DNA from: Ahrensia sp.
GTDB lineage: Bacteria > Pseudomonadota > Alphaproteobacteria > Rhizobiales > Rhizobiaceae
Direction: 5' to 3'
DNA length: 64,000 nucleotides
NCBI GenBank assembly: GCA_002698425.1
Contig: NZXU01000005.1
Span: 1 to 64,000, forward strand
Made by a program: the position numbers and the translations under genes. Below are positions 1-9,205 of this stretch, in pieces. The notes beneath the pieces are model-generated. The model saw nothing but the letters and a program-made list of their open reading frames with translations. It was not told the origin of the DNA and did no database searches. Each line of letters opens with the position of its first letter. The stretch's first letter is position 1.

Positions 1-411
1 ATAGGAGGCGGCATCGATATAGAAGGTGCCGGTCGTGGTCGCGGTATAGACGAGCGAGGAATAGTAGCCGGCGCCGCCATCGTCGTCATAGGCGACCTGC
101 GTGCCGGTGGCGCGGTCCTGCGAACCGGGTGCGAAAAGCCGCAGATAGGTGTCGGAAACCGGCGTGTCGCCATAGCCCGACAGCGAGATCGTGTAGGCCT
201 GCCCGGCCACGAGATTGACCGCGATCCAGTCGCTGTCGCCCGCAGCCTCCAGCTCGCCCACATAGCTGCCGCCGACCGAGACCGTCGCGCTCGTGCCGCC
301 GGTCGCAAGCACGTCGGCGAAAGTGGTGTCTGTCTGTTCGAGCGCCGTCGACTCTTCGCCGAGTACGCAATCAGCAGAGAATGTCTTCAGGGAAGCACAG
401 GCTTCGCACAT
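1..411 (-). CDS. Secreted serralysin/RTX-like protein with PPC domain, N-terminal part
   Basis: Partial: 137 codons are visible and the C-terminus lies beyond the window edge. The protein starts MCEACASLKTFSADC, a leaderless Cys-containing N-terminus often seen on alphaproteobacterial type-I-secreted M10 metalloproteases and RTX proteins. Residues of about 30-137 look like a bacterial pre-peptidase C-terminal (PPC) beta domain (G-D-S-D-W-I-A-V-N-L, then Q-A-Y-T-I-S-L-S-G and D-D-D-G-G). No classical signal peptide is present, which fits export by a type I secretion system using a C-terminal signal. The catalytic zinc motif and the Ca-binding RTX repeats would lie outside the window, so protease activity is inferred from family resemblance only. 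I chose the ATG at 411 because the frame is open and the N-terminus is family-like. Confidence 0.7.
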   Translation of the reverse strand, partial: MCEACASLKTFSADCVLGEESTALEQTDTTFADVLATGGTSATVSVGGSYVGELEAAGDSDWIAVNLVAGQAYTISLSGYGDTPVSDTYLRLFAPGSQDRATGTQVAYDDDGGAGYYSSLVYTATTTGTFYIDAASY

Positions 412-553
412 TTATTGGCCTCACATTTGTGCCCGGACGTGTTTGGTTCTCGATTGGTCCTTATACAGTGCGGCGTGGAACAGACGATTAAACCCATATG
501 TCGAATTGTTTCATTGCCCGATCATAATTTTTTAAGGTTTGAATCTCCGCCGA

Positions 554-985
554 TCAACGAGAAAGGCGCCGGAGCGTATCGGCGAACATGCCGACAGTGG
601 CCGGATTCAGCTCCGCGTCCATGATGTCGACATGGAGGTCATCGAAGCGTTTTTCCCGATGTTCATTCCAATCCGCCGGCGTGCCATATGCATAGGCAAA
701 GGCGATTTCGCGGTTGGAAGGAAAGGCGATTTCGACAAGATGAAGGCGGTCGGGCAGATCCGCGGAAGGCGACGACGCCAATATGGCTTTCATGTCCGCG
801 GCCGACACTTCGGCGGCCTGTGTCGCTTCAGCGGCGGCTTTGCACAAATGGTCGGCAAGGCCCGCCGGAGCGACGCCGTTTTCATTGTCCACACGACACA
901 CGATCATGTCCATCGAAGCCCCCTGGCAAGCAACCGGCAGCAGCATGCTGCAAATCGCGAAACTCCCAATTGCAATAAGTCTCAT
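554..985 (-). CDS. Small exported hypothetical protein
   Basis: 143 residues. The N-terminus has a hydrophobic segment (about residues 3-22) followed by small residues and a Cys (LPVACQG), consistent with a Sec signal peptide or possibly a lipoprotein. The remaining sequence is acidic, mostly helical in character, with a central Ala-rich stretch and a C-terminal D-A-E-L-N-P motif. I do not recognise a family. It sits alone between the serralysin-like gene and tRNA-Gln, in the same orientation as the former but about 140 bp away. Larger ORFs in other frames here look like shadows: they lack a leader or domain and read through the tRNA region. Confidence 0.55.
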   Translation of the reverse strand: MRLIAIGSFAICSMLLPVACQGASMDMIVCRVDNENGVAPAGLADHLCKAAAEATQAAEVSAADMKAILASSPSADLPDRLHLVEIAFPSNREIAFAYAYGTPADWNEHREKRFDDLHVDIMDAELNPATVGMFADTLRRLSR

Positions 986-1262
986 TGCCGCTCAATACCT
1001 GTCTTACCTTGCGTAAGGCCTTTCGGCGATTTTTCCGGATCCGGTTCGGTCGAATCCCCGAAAGACGCCACCGCCGCAGCCTTGTTTCGCGCGACACTAT
1101 CAGGAATGCGAACAAGTGCGAATCGCAATGCCGCCGAGTGCCCGTCCACCCCTCAACGCGAAGGGACAGCGCGCGTCAGGGCCGCAATGTCGGGGATGGC
1201 GCATGCGTGATCGCGAAGCGGGCTTGATCAATTCTTCCGGTTTGGCTAGCACATCCCGACGT

Positions 1263-1337
1263 TGGGGCGTAGCCAAGCGGTAAGGCAGCGGTTTTTGGTA
1301 CCGCCATGCGCTGGTTCGAATCCAGCCGCCCCAGCCA
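1263..1337 (+). tRNA. tRNA-Gln (anticodon TTG)
   Basis: The acceptor stem TGGGGCG (1263-1269) pairs with CGCCCCA (1327-1333), followed by the discriminator G and an encoded CCA at 1335-1337. The anticodon loop contains TTG flanked by T and G, and the T-arm carries GGTTCGAATCC. This gives a complete cloverleaf for glutamine. The encoded CCA end is typical of proteobacterial tRNA genes. Confidence 0.97.
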
Positions 1338-1439
1338 GGATTCCTCCTGCAATCGAGCGGCCGAATTTCCAAGGTCGGTGGCGTTGACCGCCTGCCTGTT
1401 TCGCGATTTGTGTACCAAGTCAGCTGGGAAGAGAAAACT

Positions 1440-2414
1440 GTGGCCCGACTTTACGACAGCCGAAAAAGAATTCTCGTGACCGGAGGGGCGGGTTTCCTGG
1501 GATCCCATCTTGTCGATCGGCTGATAGGGCAAGGCCATGACGTGCTCTGTGTCGACAACCTCTTCACCGGGTCCCGGCGCAACATAGAGCATCTCGCACG
1601 AAATCCGCGCTTCGAGTTCATGCGCCACGACGTCACGTTTCCGCTCTATGTCGAAGTCGACGAGATCTACAATCTCGCCTGTCCGGCCTCGCCGGTTCAT
1701 TACCAGCACGATCCTGTCCAGACGACCAAGACATCCGTGCATGGCGCCATAAACATGCTCGGTTTGGCGAAGCGCCTTCGCTGCAAGGCTTTTCAGGCCT
1801 CGACCAGCGAGGTCTATGGCGATCCGGCGATCCATCCCCAGCAGGAGGCCTATTGGGGCAACGTCAATCCCATCGGCCCGCGCTCCTGTTACGATGAAGG
1901 CAAGCGATGCGCGGAAACGCTGTTCTTCGATTATCACCGGCAGCACGGGCTCGAGATCAAGGTCGCCCGTATTTTCAACACCTATGGTCCGCGCATGCAT
2001 CCGGCCGATGGCCGGGTCGTGTCGAATTTCATCCTGCAGGCGCTGAGGGACGAGCCCATAACGATTTTTGGCGACGGCTCCCAGACGCGATCATTCTGCT
2101 ATGTCGACGATATGATCGAGGGTTTCCTGCGGCTCATGGAGACGGACCCGGACGTGACCGGCCCGATCAATATCGGCAATCCGGGAGAGTTCACGATCCG
2201 TCAGCTCGCCGAAATGGTCGTCGAGATGACGGGATCGAAATCGGAGGTCGTCAATCGCGAACTCCCGCAGGACGATCCGAGACAGCGCCAGCCTGACATC
2301 GGGCTCGCCGGTGAGAAACTGGGCTGGACGCCGAAGGTGGAGCTTGCCGAGGGGCTCGAAAAGACGATCGCCTATTTCCGGGCGTTGTTGCCTGAACTGA
2401 GGGCGACAAGTTAG
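1440..2414 (+). CDS. UDP-glucuronate decarboxylase (UDP-xylose synthase)
   Basis: Extended SDR enzyme, 324 residues, that converts UDP-glucuronate to UDP-xylose with bound NAD+. The Rossmann motif G-G-A-G-F-L-G is at residues 15-21. The Ser/Thr region S-T-S-E-V-Y-G is at 121-127 and the catalytic Y-x3-K at Y151/K155. The stretch [11 protein letters not shown] is characteristic of UXS rather than of generic epimerases. A GTG at 1440 is preferred over the upstream GTG at 1410: it has a GGAAGAG Shine-Dalgarno about 7 nt upstream and leads directly into the Rossmann fold. The gene opens a polysaccharide cluster and would supply UDP-xylose, or a precursor of UDP-4-keto-pentose, to the glycosyltransferases nearby. 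Confidence 0.9.
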   Translation: MARLYDSRKRILVTGGAGFLGSHLVDRLIGQGHDVLCVDNLFTGSRRNIEHLARNPRFEFMRHDVTFPLYVEVDEIYNLACPASPVHYQHDPVQTTKTSVHGAINMLGLAKRLRCKAFQASTSEVYGDPAIHPQQEAYWGNVNPIGPRSCYDEGKRCAETLFFDYHRQHGLEIKVARIFNTYGPRMHPADGRVVSNFILQALRDEPITIFGDGSQTRSFCYVDDMIEGFLRLMETDPDVTGPINIGNPGEFTIRQLAEMVVEMTGSKSEVVNRELPQDDPRQRQPDIGLAGEKLGWTPKVELAEGLEKTIAYFRALLPELRATS

Positions 2415-2624
2415 TCCCCGACGCCGGATTGCACCGCTTGTTCCCGCGCGGGAAGCGATATTCCTGCCTTCGGTCCTGAAGACCGGGGCGCGTTGCGGCC
2501 GGTCTCCCACATCATCGTTGAAGGTATTGATTACCCAAATCTCGCTGTCAGATTTTGTGTGTCGACGGGGTATGGGGCGTCTGTTAAAATCTATTATTGT
2601 TGGTGGGAAGACGGCCCCGGTTCG

Positions 2625-4571
2625 ATGTATTTCAGCTCTGTTCTTGCCCGAATTCAGGTTCTGATCGACAAGCTTTCCCGGCGCAACAAGCAATTATTGC
2701 TGATTGTTTTCGATATTGTCGCATTGTGGATCGCGGCATATTCGGCGTTTGTGTTGCGCCTCGGATTTCAGAGCGGCTTGAATTCTGCGCAGATCGCGAT
2801 GATCTTGTGCGCGCCGGTCGTAACGGTTCCGATATTCGTCCAGTCCGGTCTGTACCGGATGGTTTTGCGCTATCTTCCCGAGCGGGCGTTTCTGACGATA
2901 TTCAGGGCGGTCGCGATAGCGGCGCTGGTCTGGACCGCGCTCGCCTTCTTTTCCGGCAGCTATGGCGGGGCGGGCGTTCCCCGCACCGTGCCCTTCATTT
3001 TCGGATTCCTGGCCCTGTTCGCAATCGGCCTGAGCCGGTTTGCGGTCAAGTGGATTATGGCGAAGCCCGAAGCGTCTTCCGGTCGACGCCGAACACTGAT
3101 TTACGGCGCCGGCCGTAGCGGAAGCGCGCTGGCGACCGCGATGCGGGACGCAGGCGTGGCCCATATTCTCGGATTCGTCGATGACGATCCGAGGCTGGTT
3201 TCAAGAGACGTGAACGGTATTCGCGTCCATGATCCAAGGAACCTGAAGTCCCTCATCGAGAATCTCGGCATCGAGGAAATTGTTCTGAGCGTTCCGTCCG
3301 CGACCACGGATGAAAAGCTCAGGATTGGCGCGTCCCTGGCGAAATTGCCGGTTTCGGTACGCATCCTTCCCGCGGCATCGGGCCTTGCGACGGGACGCTT
3401 CGATGTTCAGATGCTGGAGAAGCTCGATATCGCGCAGCTCATCGGCCGTTCCGCCGTGCCGCCCAAAAGCGAACTGATCGAGAAAATGGTGCGGGGTCGG
3501 AGGATCCTGATCACCGGCGCGGGAGGGTCGATCGGATCCCATCTCGCAGGCTTGGTCGATTCCTATGCGCCGGCGGAATTGTATTTGCTGGATAACAATG
3601 AGTTCGCCCTCTACCGCGTGTGGCGATCGCTTCACAATGCGCGCCAGTTCTATCCGGCTCACATCGTTCTCGGTTCCGTGACCGAAAGCACTTTCCTCGC
3701 TCGTTTCTTCGCCAGGCATGAAATCGACGTCGTCTTTCATGCGGCCGCCTACAAGCACGTCGACATCGTGGAGCAGAACACGGCCGAGGCAATTCGCAAC
3801 AATGCGTTGGGCACGCGAAACACGATCGAGGCGGCCTACAACAGCGGTACGAAGACATTCGTCCTCATATCCACCGACAAGGCGGTCAATCCATCCTCGG
3901 TCATGGGCGCGACGAAACGGCTTTGCGAACTGATCTTGCGGTCCTATGCCGGATTGGCGGACAGGAAACGCACAGGCCAGAAGTTTCTGGTCGTACGCTT
4001 TGGCAATGTGATCGGGTCGAGCGGATCGGTGGTTCCGATGTTTCGCGAACAGATAGCGCGAGGCGGACCGGTCACGGTCACGCACAAGGACGTCACGCGC
4101 TATTTCATGGCCGCCTCCGAGGCCGTTGAACTGATCATTCAATCCGCCGCCTTGTCGGAAGGCGGGGAGACATTCGTCCTGGACATGGGGGAGCCGGTTT
4201 CGATTTACCGGCTTGCCCGCGAAATGATAGAATTGGCGGGTCTCGCGGTCAGGGACGAGCAGAATCCCGATGGTGACATAGCGATCGAGTTTTCGGGATT
4301 GCGGCCAGGCGAGAAGCTGCATGAGGAACTCTGGTACGACACAAGCGCGACGCAGCGAACCGCGCATCCCAAAATCATGATGGTGCGCGGCCAGACGAAT
4401 GCCCATCAATGGGCCGAGGAGGCCTTGATCCAGCTCGAGGGCGCGCTCGATGAGCTGGACGAGGGCGCTTTGCGGGATCTGTTGTTCGACCTGATCGCAA
4501 AGCTGAACGGAGAGCGCGTTGAGGGGCAGGTCGTCGCCCTGCCGCTTGCCAAGGGGCAATTCGTCAACTGA
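2625..4571 (+). CDS. Membrane-bound UDP-HexNAc 4,6-dehydratase (PglF/WbpM/CapD family)
   Basis: 648 residues from the ATG at 2625; an upstream in-frame start at 2493 would add an implausible 44-residue extension. An N-terminal membrane region with several helices (about residues 22-145) precedes two nucleotide-binding folds. The first is a CoA-binding-like Rossmann domain (G-A-G-R-S-G-S near 161) and the second an SDR domain (T-G-A-G-G-S-I-G-S-H near 297). The catalytic stretch S-T-D-K-A-V-N-P-S-S-V-M-G-A-T-K-R (about 416-432) has Met in place of the usual SDR Tyr, the Ser-Met-Lys variant typical of this family. It produces UDP-4-keto-6-deoxy-HexNAc, the entry to bacillosamine- or quinovosamine-type sugars on the cytoplasmic face of the inner membrane. 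It follows the UXS gene in the same direction. Confidence 0.88.
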   Translation: MYFSSVLARIQVLIDKLSRRNKQLLLIVFDIVALWIAAYSAFVLRLGFQSGLNSAQIAMILCAPVVTVPIFVQSGLYRMVLRYLPERAFLTIFRAVAIAALVWTALAFFSGSYGGAGVPRTVPFIFGFLALFAIGLSRFAVKWIMAKPEASSGRRRTLIYGAGRSGSALATAMRDAGVAHILGFVDDDPRLVSRDVNGIRVHDPRNLKSLIENLGIEEIVLSVPSATTDEKLRIGASLAKLPVSVRILPAASGLATGRFDVQMLEKLDIAQLIGRSAVPPKSELIEKMVRGRRILITGAGGSIGSHLAGLVDSYAPAELYLLDNNEFALYRVWRSLHNARQFYPAHIVLGSVTESTFLARFFARHEIDVVFHAAAYKHVDIVEQNTAEAIRNNALGTRNTIEAAYNSGTKTFVLISTDKAVNPSSVMGATKRLCELILRSYAGLADRKRTGQKFLVVRFGNVIGSSGSVVPMFREQIARGGPVTVTHKDVTRYFMAASEAVELIIQSAALSEGGETFVLDMGEPVSIYRLAREMIELAGLAVRDEQNPDGDIAIEFSGLRPGEKLHEELWYDTSATQRTAHPKIMMVRGQTNAHQWAEEALIQLEGALDELDEGALRDLLFDLIAKLNGERVEGQVVALPLAKGQFVN

Positions 4572-4709
4572 GCTTCCGCCGGTTGGCGTGCTCGCAACGA
4601 ACCTCGTTGGAACCCGCAAACCGGCCTCAACCCTGCAGCGCCCGTTCTTGCCTGATTGACGAAAAACATCCCGATTGGCGGCGGCTTTCGCCGCTGCTGA
4701 CGGACGTTT

Positions 4710-6548
4710 CTATTCGCTGCGGGCCCCCGATGGTCCGGCGGCCGAAGCGGAACGGATCTCACGCGCTTTCGGCCCGTCGTCGAAAATGTTCATGCTTTCG
4801 AACAGGCGCGAATACAGCTTCTCGTTTCGAACGAGAATGTCGTGCGATCCGGATTCGATCACCCGGCCCTTGTCGATCACGTAAATCCGGTCTGCCGACA
4901 CCACCGTGGAAAGGCGGTGCGCGATCACCAGTGTCGTGCGCCCGCGCATCAGCCTGCCGATCGCGTCCCGGATGATCGCATCCGATTCGCTGTCCAGCGC
5001 AGACGTGGCTTCGTCAAGCAACAGGATGGGGGCGCCTTTCAGGATAGCCCGGGCGATCGCGATCCGCTGGCGCTGGCCGCCGGAAAGCATCCCGCCGTTT
5101 TCGCCGACCACGGTCTGGAACCCGTCGGGCAGGGCCTCGATGAACTCCGTCGCGTTCGCGGCTGCCGCCGCCGCGTGGATTTCCGCCTCGGTCGCATCCG
5201 CGCGCCCGCAGGCGATGTTGTCGCGAATGCTCCCGGCAAACAGGAACGCATCCTGGCTGACATAGGAGATGTTTTGCCGGACGCTCGCTACGGTAAGATC
5301 CTGAATGTCGTTACCGTCGATTGTGATTGTGCCTGAATCGGGTGTGTAGAAGCGCTGGATCAGGTTGATGATCGTCGTCTTGCCGGCGCCTGACGATCCG
5401 ACGATCGCGATCACTTCGCCCGGTTTGGCCTTGAAGGACACGCCGCGCAGAACGTCGTGTCCGGCCCGATATGCAAAAGTGACGTTATCCAGGGAAAGAT
5501 CGCCTTTTGCATGCCAAAGCGTTTTCTTGCCCGAACCGGCGTCTCCTCTCGGCCAGTCCAGGAGCTCGTATAGCGGGCGAAGCCTGTTCAGGTTTCGCTG
5601 CAATTCCACGTTCAGTCTCGCCAGGCGGCGGGATGGCTCATAGGCGAGCAGGAATGCGGCGAGAAAAGCCATGAACTCACCGGCGGTCTTGCCGGCCGCC
5701 ATGATCTGCCAGCCGGCATAGACGACCAGCACGCCAAGCACGATGCCGCCGAGCGATTCCATCAACGGGCCGGTGCTGGCCCTTGCGACGCTGATGGCGT
5801 TGGCACGTTTTTCGGCTTCCCGGGCGGCCTTGCTTACCCGGTCGCGTGTCGTCGATTCAAGCGAGTAGGCCTTGATGATGTGGATACCCTGAACCGTCTC
5901 CTGCATGGCCGCGAGGACAGAGGAAAAATGACCGAATTCGGCCGTGTCGTGCGCCTTCACCTTTTGCACGATGCGGGTGACGAAAATCAGCGCGACAGGC
6001 GCGGTCGCGATCGCGATGAAGGTCAGAAACGGGTCTTGAGCGAGCATGACCGCGAATAGCGCGATCAGGGTCAGCAGGTCGCGGCCGAGCCGTGTGCAGA
6101 TGAGGTCGGTTGTTTCGCGGGCCGCCTGGGCGCCGCGCGAAATCCGCGTGACGAAATTGCTCGAATGCTGGCCGGAGAAAGCGTTGACCGGAAGCGCCGC
6201 GAGCTGCTCGATCGAGCGGATGTAGAAGCCGGTTTGCACCGCGTTGCCGATCCGGTCGAGAACGATATTCTGGCCGAAGCCGGCGAACCCTTTCACGATG
6301 TAGATTGCGGCGATCGAGACGCCGAGCGCCCAGATCTTGCTGATGTCCTGCCCGGACAGCACATCGTTGACGACGTGGCGGAGAATCCATGCGCTTGCGG
6401 CAGTCGCGAGTGCAAGGATAATCATGCAAAGAACAGCGAAAGCCAGGCTGCGGGAATGTGCCTTGACCACAGATTCGGAAAAAAGACGGCGAGCCAGCGC
6501 AAAAGTGTTGAGCGACGAACTTCCTTTCATGGGAAAGTTTATATCCAC
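4710..6548 (-). CDS. MsbA-like ABC exporter (fused permease/ATPase)
   Basis: 612 residues. The N-terminal exporter transmembrane domain has six helices (about residues 36-300). The C-terminal ATPase has Walker A G-S-S-G-A-G-K-T (about 384-391), the Q-loop S-Q-D, the signature L-S-G-G-Q (488-492), Walker B I-L-L-L-D-E (508-513) and the H-loop I-A-H-R-L-S-T. Such half-transporters work as homodimers and flip lipid A, lipid-linked sugars or other amphiphiles. The polysaccharide neighbours suggest a glycan or glycolipid cargo rather than peptide. It converges on the dehydratase gene across a 138-bp spacer. The substrate cannot be read from the sequence. Confidence 0.85.
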   Translation of the reverse strand: MDINFPMKGSSSLNTFALARRLFSESVVKAHSRSLAFAVLCMIILALATAASAWILRHVVNDVLSGQDISKIWALGVSIAAIYIVKGFAGFGQNIVLDRIGNAVQTGFYIRSIEQLAALPVNAFSGQHSSNFVTRISRGAQAARETTDLICTRLGRDLLTLIALFAVMLAQDPFLTFIAIATAPVALIFVTRIVQKVKAHDTAEFGHFSSVLAAMQETVQGIHIIKAYSLESTTRDRVSKAAREAEKRANAISVARASTGPLMESLGGIVLGVLVVYAGWQIMAAGKTAGEFMAFLAAFLLAYEPSRRLARLNVELQRNLNRLRPLYELLDWPRGDAGSGKKTLWHAKGDLSLDNVTFAYRAGHDVLRGVSFKAKPGEVIAIVGSSGAGKTTIINLIQRFYTPDSGTITIDGNDIQDLTVASVRQNISYVSQDAFLFAGSIRDNIACGRADATEAEIHAAAAAANATEFIEALPDGFQTVVGENGGMLSGGQRQRIAIARAILKGAPILLLDEATSALDSESDAIIRDAIGRLMRGRTTLVIAHRLSTVVSADRIYVIDKGRVIESGSHDILVRNEKLYSRLFESMNIFDDGPKAREIRSASAAGPSGARSE

Positions 6549-6783
6549 TGATGCCGTCCTATCGGTTTCGAGGATGAACGAACCGATAGGGGAAATCTAC
6601 CTGAAACACGGGATCAAGAATAATTTAATTCTGAAATGGATCGGGTCTGGATTTGCCTGCATGTGTCTTCCGTATGTCGGATCTTGATGATCTGTTATTT
6701 ACAGGCGTGCCATACCCGCATGTATTGTCGAAATCCGGTGACCGCGTTCGGACCGTGTGCAAAAGGCCATATGAGCAGATATC

Positions 6784-8118
6784 TTGAGCCGTAATGCCGT
6801 AAATGCTCCCGTTCGATCCGCCAGGTCGCCGGTTCCGCCGGATTCCTTCTCCAAGACCAAAGGGCTGAAACCCCGCGATCGCAATACGCTAGTTTTCATA
6901 TTTGCCGTCCTCGCCACGGCGCCGACCCTCGGGAGCCGGATCCTGACCGTGGGACTGGCCGTCGCGTTTGGATGGGCGTTGCTGGCTTTTGTCTTCAGGC
7001 GCTGTCCGCTGCAGCGGGATCGCGCGACCGTTCTGGCTTCCGCCGCAGCCGGCTTCTATGCCTTGGTCAAGGTCGTTTTCACCCTGGCGCATTCCGGCTG
7101 GGCCGGCACGCACACGCTCTACGGGTTTGTCCTGTTTCTCGCGCCTGTCTTCCTGATTTCCTACCTGCGCCGCGTGGAGCGGTCCGGCATATTGAATGCC
7201 GCGATATTCGGATGCGGCTTCTCGGCCTTGCTGGCGTCTCCCATAGCCGCCTACCAGGTCTTCTGGATCGGGGGACGCGCCGAGGCGGGGAGCGGAAATC
7301 CCGGCGTTTTCGCGGTGCTGGCTCTGGTCATGGGCTCGATCGGGGCGATCAATATCGCCGCGTCGGGCCGCCGCCGGTTCTGGCTCGGCTACCTGTCCTG
7401 GCTGGCGATGGTTTTTTGCGTGATCCTGTCGGGAATGAGGGGAGCCTGGGTCGGGATACCGATCGTCACCGCGGTGATCCTCTGGGCAAGCGCTCAACGG
7501 CTTTCCGGAGCAACCCTTCGCCGGATCTCGCTCGCGGCCGCCGCATCCGTGGCGATCGGGGTGGCGTTGACCGGCGGCATGATCTGGGAGCGTTCGGCGC
7601 AACTGTCCACTGACATCGCCCACATCATGGAGGAGGGCGATTACGACTCCTCCACGGGGCGAAGGCTTTTAATGTATGACGCGGCCTGGAGCGCGATCCT
7701 GGAGGCTCCCTGGTCCGGCTACGGAATCCATGAACGTATGAAGGCCGTCCAGGCTCAGGTCCCGGCGGATCGCCGCGATCTGGTTCGCTATAACCACCCG
7801 CATAACGGATTTCTCGCGGCGCTGCTGGATGCCGGGGTGACGGGACTCGTAGCCTTGTGTCTCCTGCTGGCCGCGCCGGTCGTGATCGCGGCAATGGCGG
7901 ATCGCGATGAGACCTGGCGAACAAGAATGGCCGCCGGGATCATTCTGACGGTGGGATTCGTCGCGAGTGGCATGACGAATATTCTTTTCGAACACGACCT
8001 CATGGACAGTGCATTCATCGTCCTGTTGGTCCTTATTGCCGCGTCGGTACCCGCTGGCGACGGCCGGAGAGCCCAGACGCGTCTATCGGAGGTCGATCCC
8101 GGCGATGGCGATGCGTAG
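6784..8118 (+). CDS. O-antigen ligase/polymerase family membrane protein (WaaL/Wzy type)
   Basis: 444 residues with about ten hydrophobic segments. Wzy_C-family landmarks are present: a periplasmic-loop motif L-S-G-M-R-G-A-W around residue 218, S-T-G-R-R-L-L-M-Y-D-A-A-W-x5-P-W-x-G-Y-G around 300, and H-P-H-N-G-F-L near 339. Conserved Arg and His residues of this type are needed for transfer of undecaprenyl-linked glycan. Ligase (to lipid A core) and polymerase cannot be separated by sequence alone. The start is uncertain: the frame offers TTG at 6784 and no early ATG, and the ribosome-binding site is weak. The last 36 bp overlap the 3' end of the convergent glycosyltransferase gene. Confidence 0.8.
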   Translation: MSRNAVNAPVRSARSPVPPDSFSKTKGLKPRDRNTLVFIFAVLATAPTLGSRILTVGLAVAFGWALLAFVFRRCPLQRDRATVLASAAAGFYALVKVVFTLAHSGWAGTHTLYGFVLFLAPVFLISYLRRVERSGILNAAIFGCGFSALLASPIAAYQVFWIGGRAEAGSGNPGVFAVLALVMGSIGAINIAASGRRRFWLGYLSWLAMVFCVILSGMRGAWVGIPIVTAVILWASAQRLSGATLRRISLAAAASVAIGVALTGGMIWERSAQLSTDIAHIMEEGDYDSSTGRRLLMYDAAWSAILEAPWSGYGIHERMKAVQAQVPADRRDLVRYNHPHNGFLAALLDAGVTGLVALCLLLAAPVVIAAMADRDETWRTRMAAGIILTVGFVASGMTNILFEHDLMDSAFIVLLVLIAASVPAGDGRRAQTRLSEVDPGDGDA

Positions 8119-9045
8119 CCTCTCTTGAAATTCTTTCTGGTTGTCCAGGAAGGAGTGTCGCGCTTGCCGCCCCATCTCCTGGAGCGTGCCCGGGCCGACG
8201 GCGAGGAGTGACTCGATCGCCGCTTCCAGGGCAGGCGGCGAGACGAAATAACTCCTGCCCAGATGCCGCCTCTCGGACCTCTCCGTTTCCACGACGACGC
8301 CGTTCTGCGCGTTCACGAACTCGTTCATGGGCGGCGCATCGGTCGTGATCACGACGGCTCCGCAGCCGAGCGCTTCGTGGATGTAGTGGCCCCAGCCCTC
8401 CGATCTCGAAGGGCACAAATGTATCCCGCAGCTATTCATCAGGAGAGCGATCTCGCCTTCGGACAGAAAGCCTGGCGCGGCTTTCACATTCGACGGCAGG
8501 GATCTCGCAAGATTGGCCTTCTTCTGGACAAGAGTGAGCTCCGGCCATTCCGGATGGCTGTTCCACAACGAGAGGATATCGTCCGTCCCCTTCAAGGTGC
8601 TGCCGCCGGCGACATGGAGGAACTTCCGCCAGTCCTTGTCGATCGCGGAATCGTGGAGGTCGGGCGACATGAACCCGACATGGGCGGTTTTGCATCCGAG
8701 GTTGGCGAAAATCTCGCAAGCATGCGCCGACTTGGTCAGCACAAGGTCAATCCTCCTGAGGCGCCCCTTGTGCCGCCTGGGAAACCGCTCCTGGTTCGGA
8801 ATGAGGATGTTGGCCGCGCCGGCATCGATCCAGGACGGATAGACCCTCTCGATATGGAATATGAAATCATGTGTGCGCCGGCGTCGCAGCCGGTCGAACC
8901 ATCGCCGGTCTCCCGGTTGCGCGATGGTGGCGGGGATGCCCAGCCTGCCGAGCGCATTCGCCAGAATCTTCGCGTCGACCGTAAGACCATAACCATTGTC
9001 CTTGGATATGATGACGGCGACGGGAAAATTGCGTGACGAATCCAT
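8083..9045 (-). CDS. Glycosyltransferase, group 1 (GT-B fold)
   Basis: 320 residues. The C-terminal half carries the GT4-like donor-binding signature: S-R-S-E-G-W-G-H-Y-I-H-E-A-L-G-C-G-A-V-V-I-T-T-D (about 212-236), with the E-x7-E-type arrangement. The N-terminal half starts with an acceptor-domain-like beta strand (A-V-I-I-S-K-D-N-G-Y-G). No membrane segment is seen, so it should act on the cytoplasmic face of the membrane. Sugar donor and acceptor are unknown; the cluster offers UDP-xylose and 6-deoxy-HexNAc-type donors. The gene is antisense to, and overlaps the tail of, the ligase-like gene. Confidence 0.8.
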   Translation of the reverse strand: MDSSRNFPVAVIISKDNGYGLTVDAKILANALGRLGIPATIAQPGDRRWFDRLRRRRTHDFIFHIERVYPSWIDAGAANILIPNQERFPRRHKGRLRRIDLVLTKSAHACEIFANLGCKTAHVGFMSPDLHDSAIDKDWRKFLHVAGGSTLKGTDDILSLWNSHPEWPELTLVQKKANLARSLPSNVKAAPGFLSEGEIALLMNSCGIHLCPSRSEGWGHYIHEALGCGAVVITTDAPPMNEFVNAQNGVVVETERSERRHLGRSYFVSPPALEAAIESLLAVGPGTLQEMGRQARHSFLDNQKEFQERLRIAIAGIDLR

Positions 9046-9205
9046 ACCGGTCTTTTCGTGCGGATATGATCCGCATTGCTAGCACCGGGTCCGTTTATGC
9101 CAAGGGGTATCGCCGTTCAATACGGCGATACCGGCGAAGCTGTCGCGCTGTCTTTGACAGGCGCTGCGGGCAAACGGCAGCGGAAAAGCCCGTCGGCGGG
9201 CGTTC

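Noticed and set aside
1176..2000. Long minus-strand ORF across tRNA-Gln and the UDP-xylose synthase gene
   Set aside because: It translates the tRNA and the antisense of a clear SDR enzyme; no domain, only GC-driven open frame.
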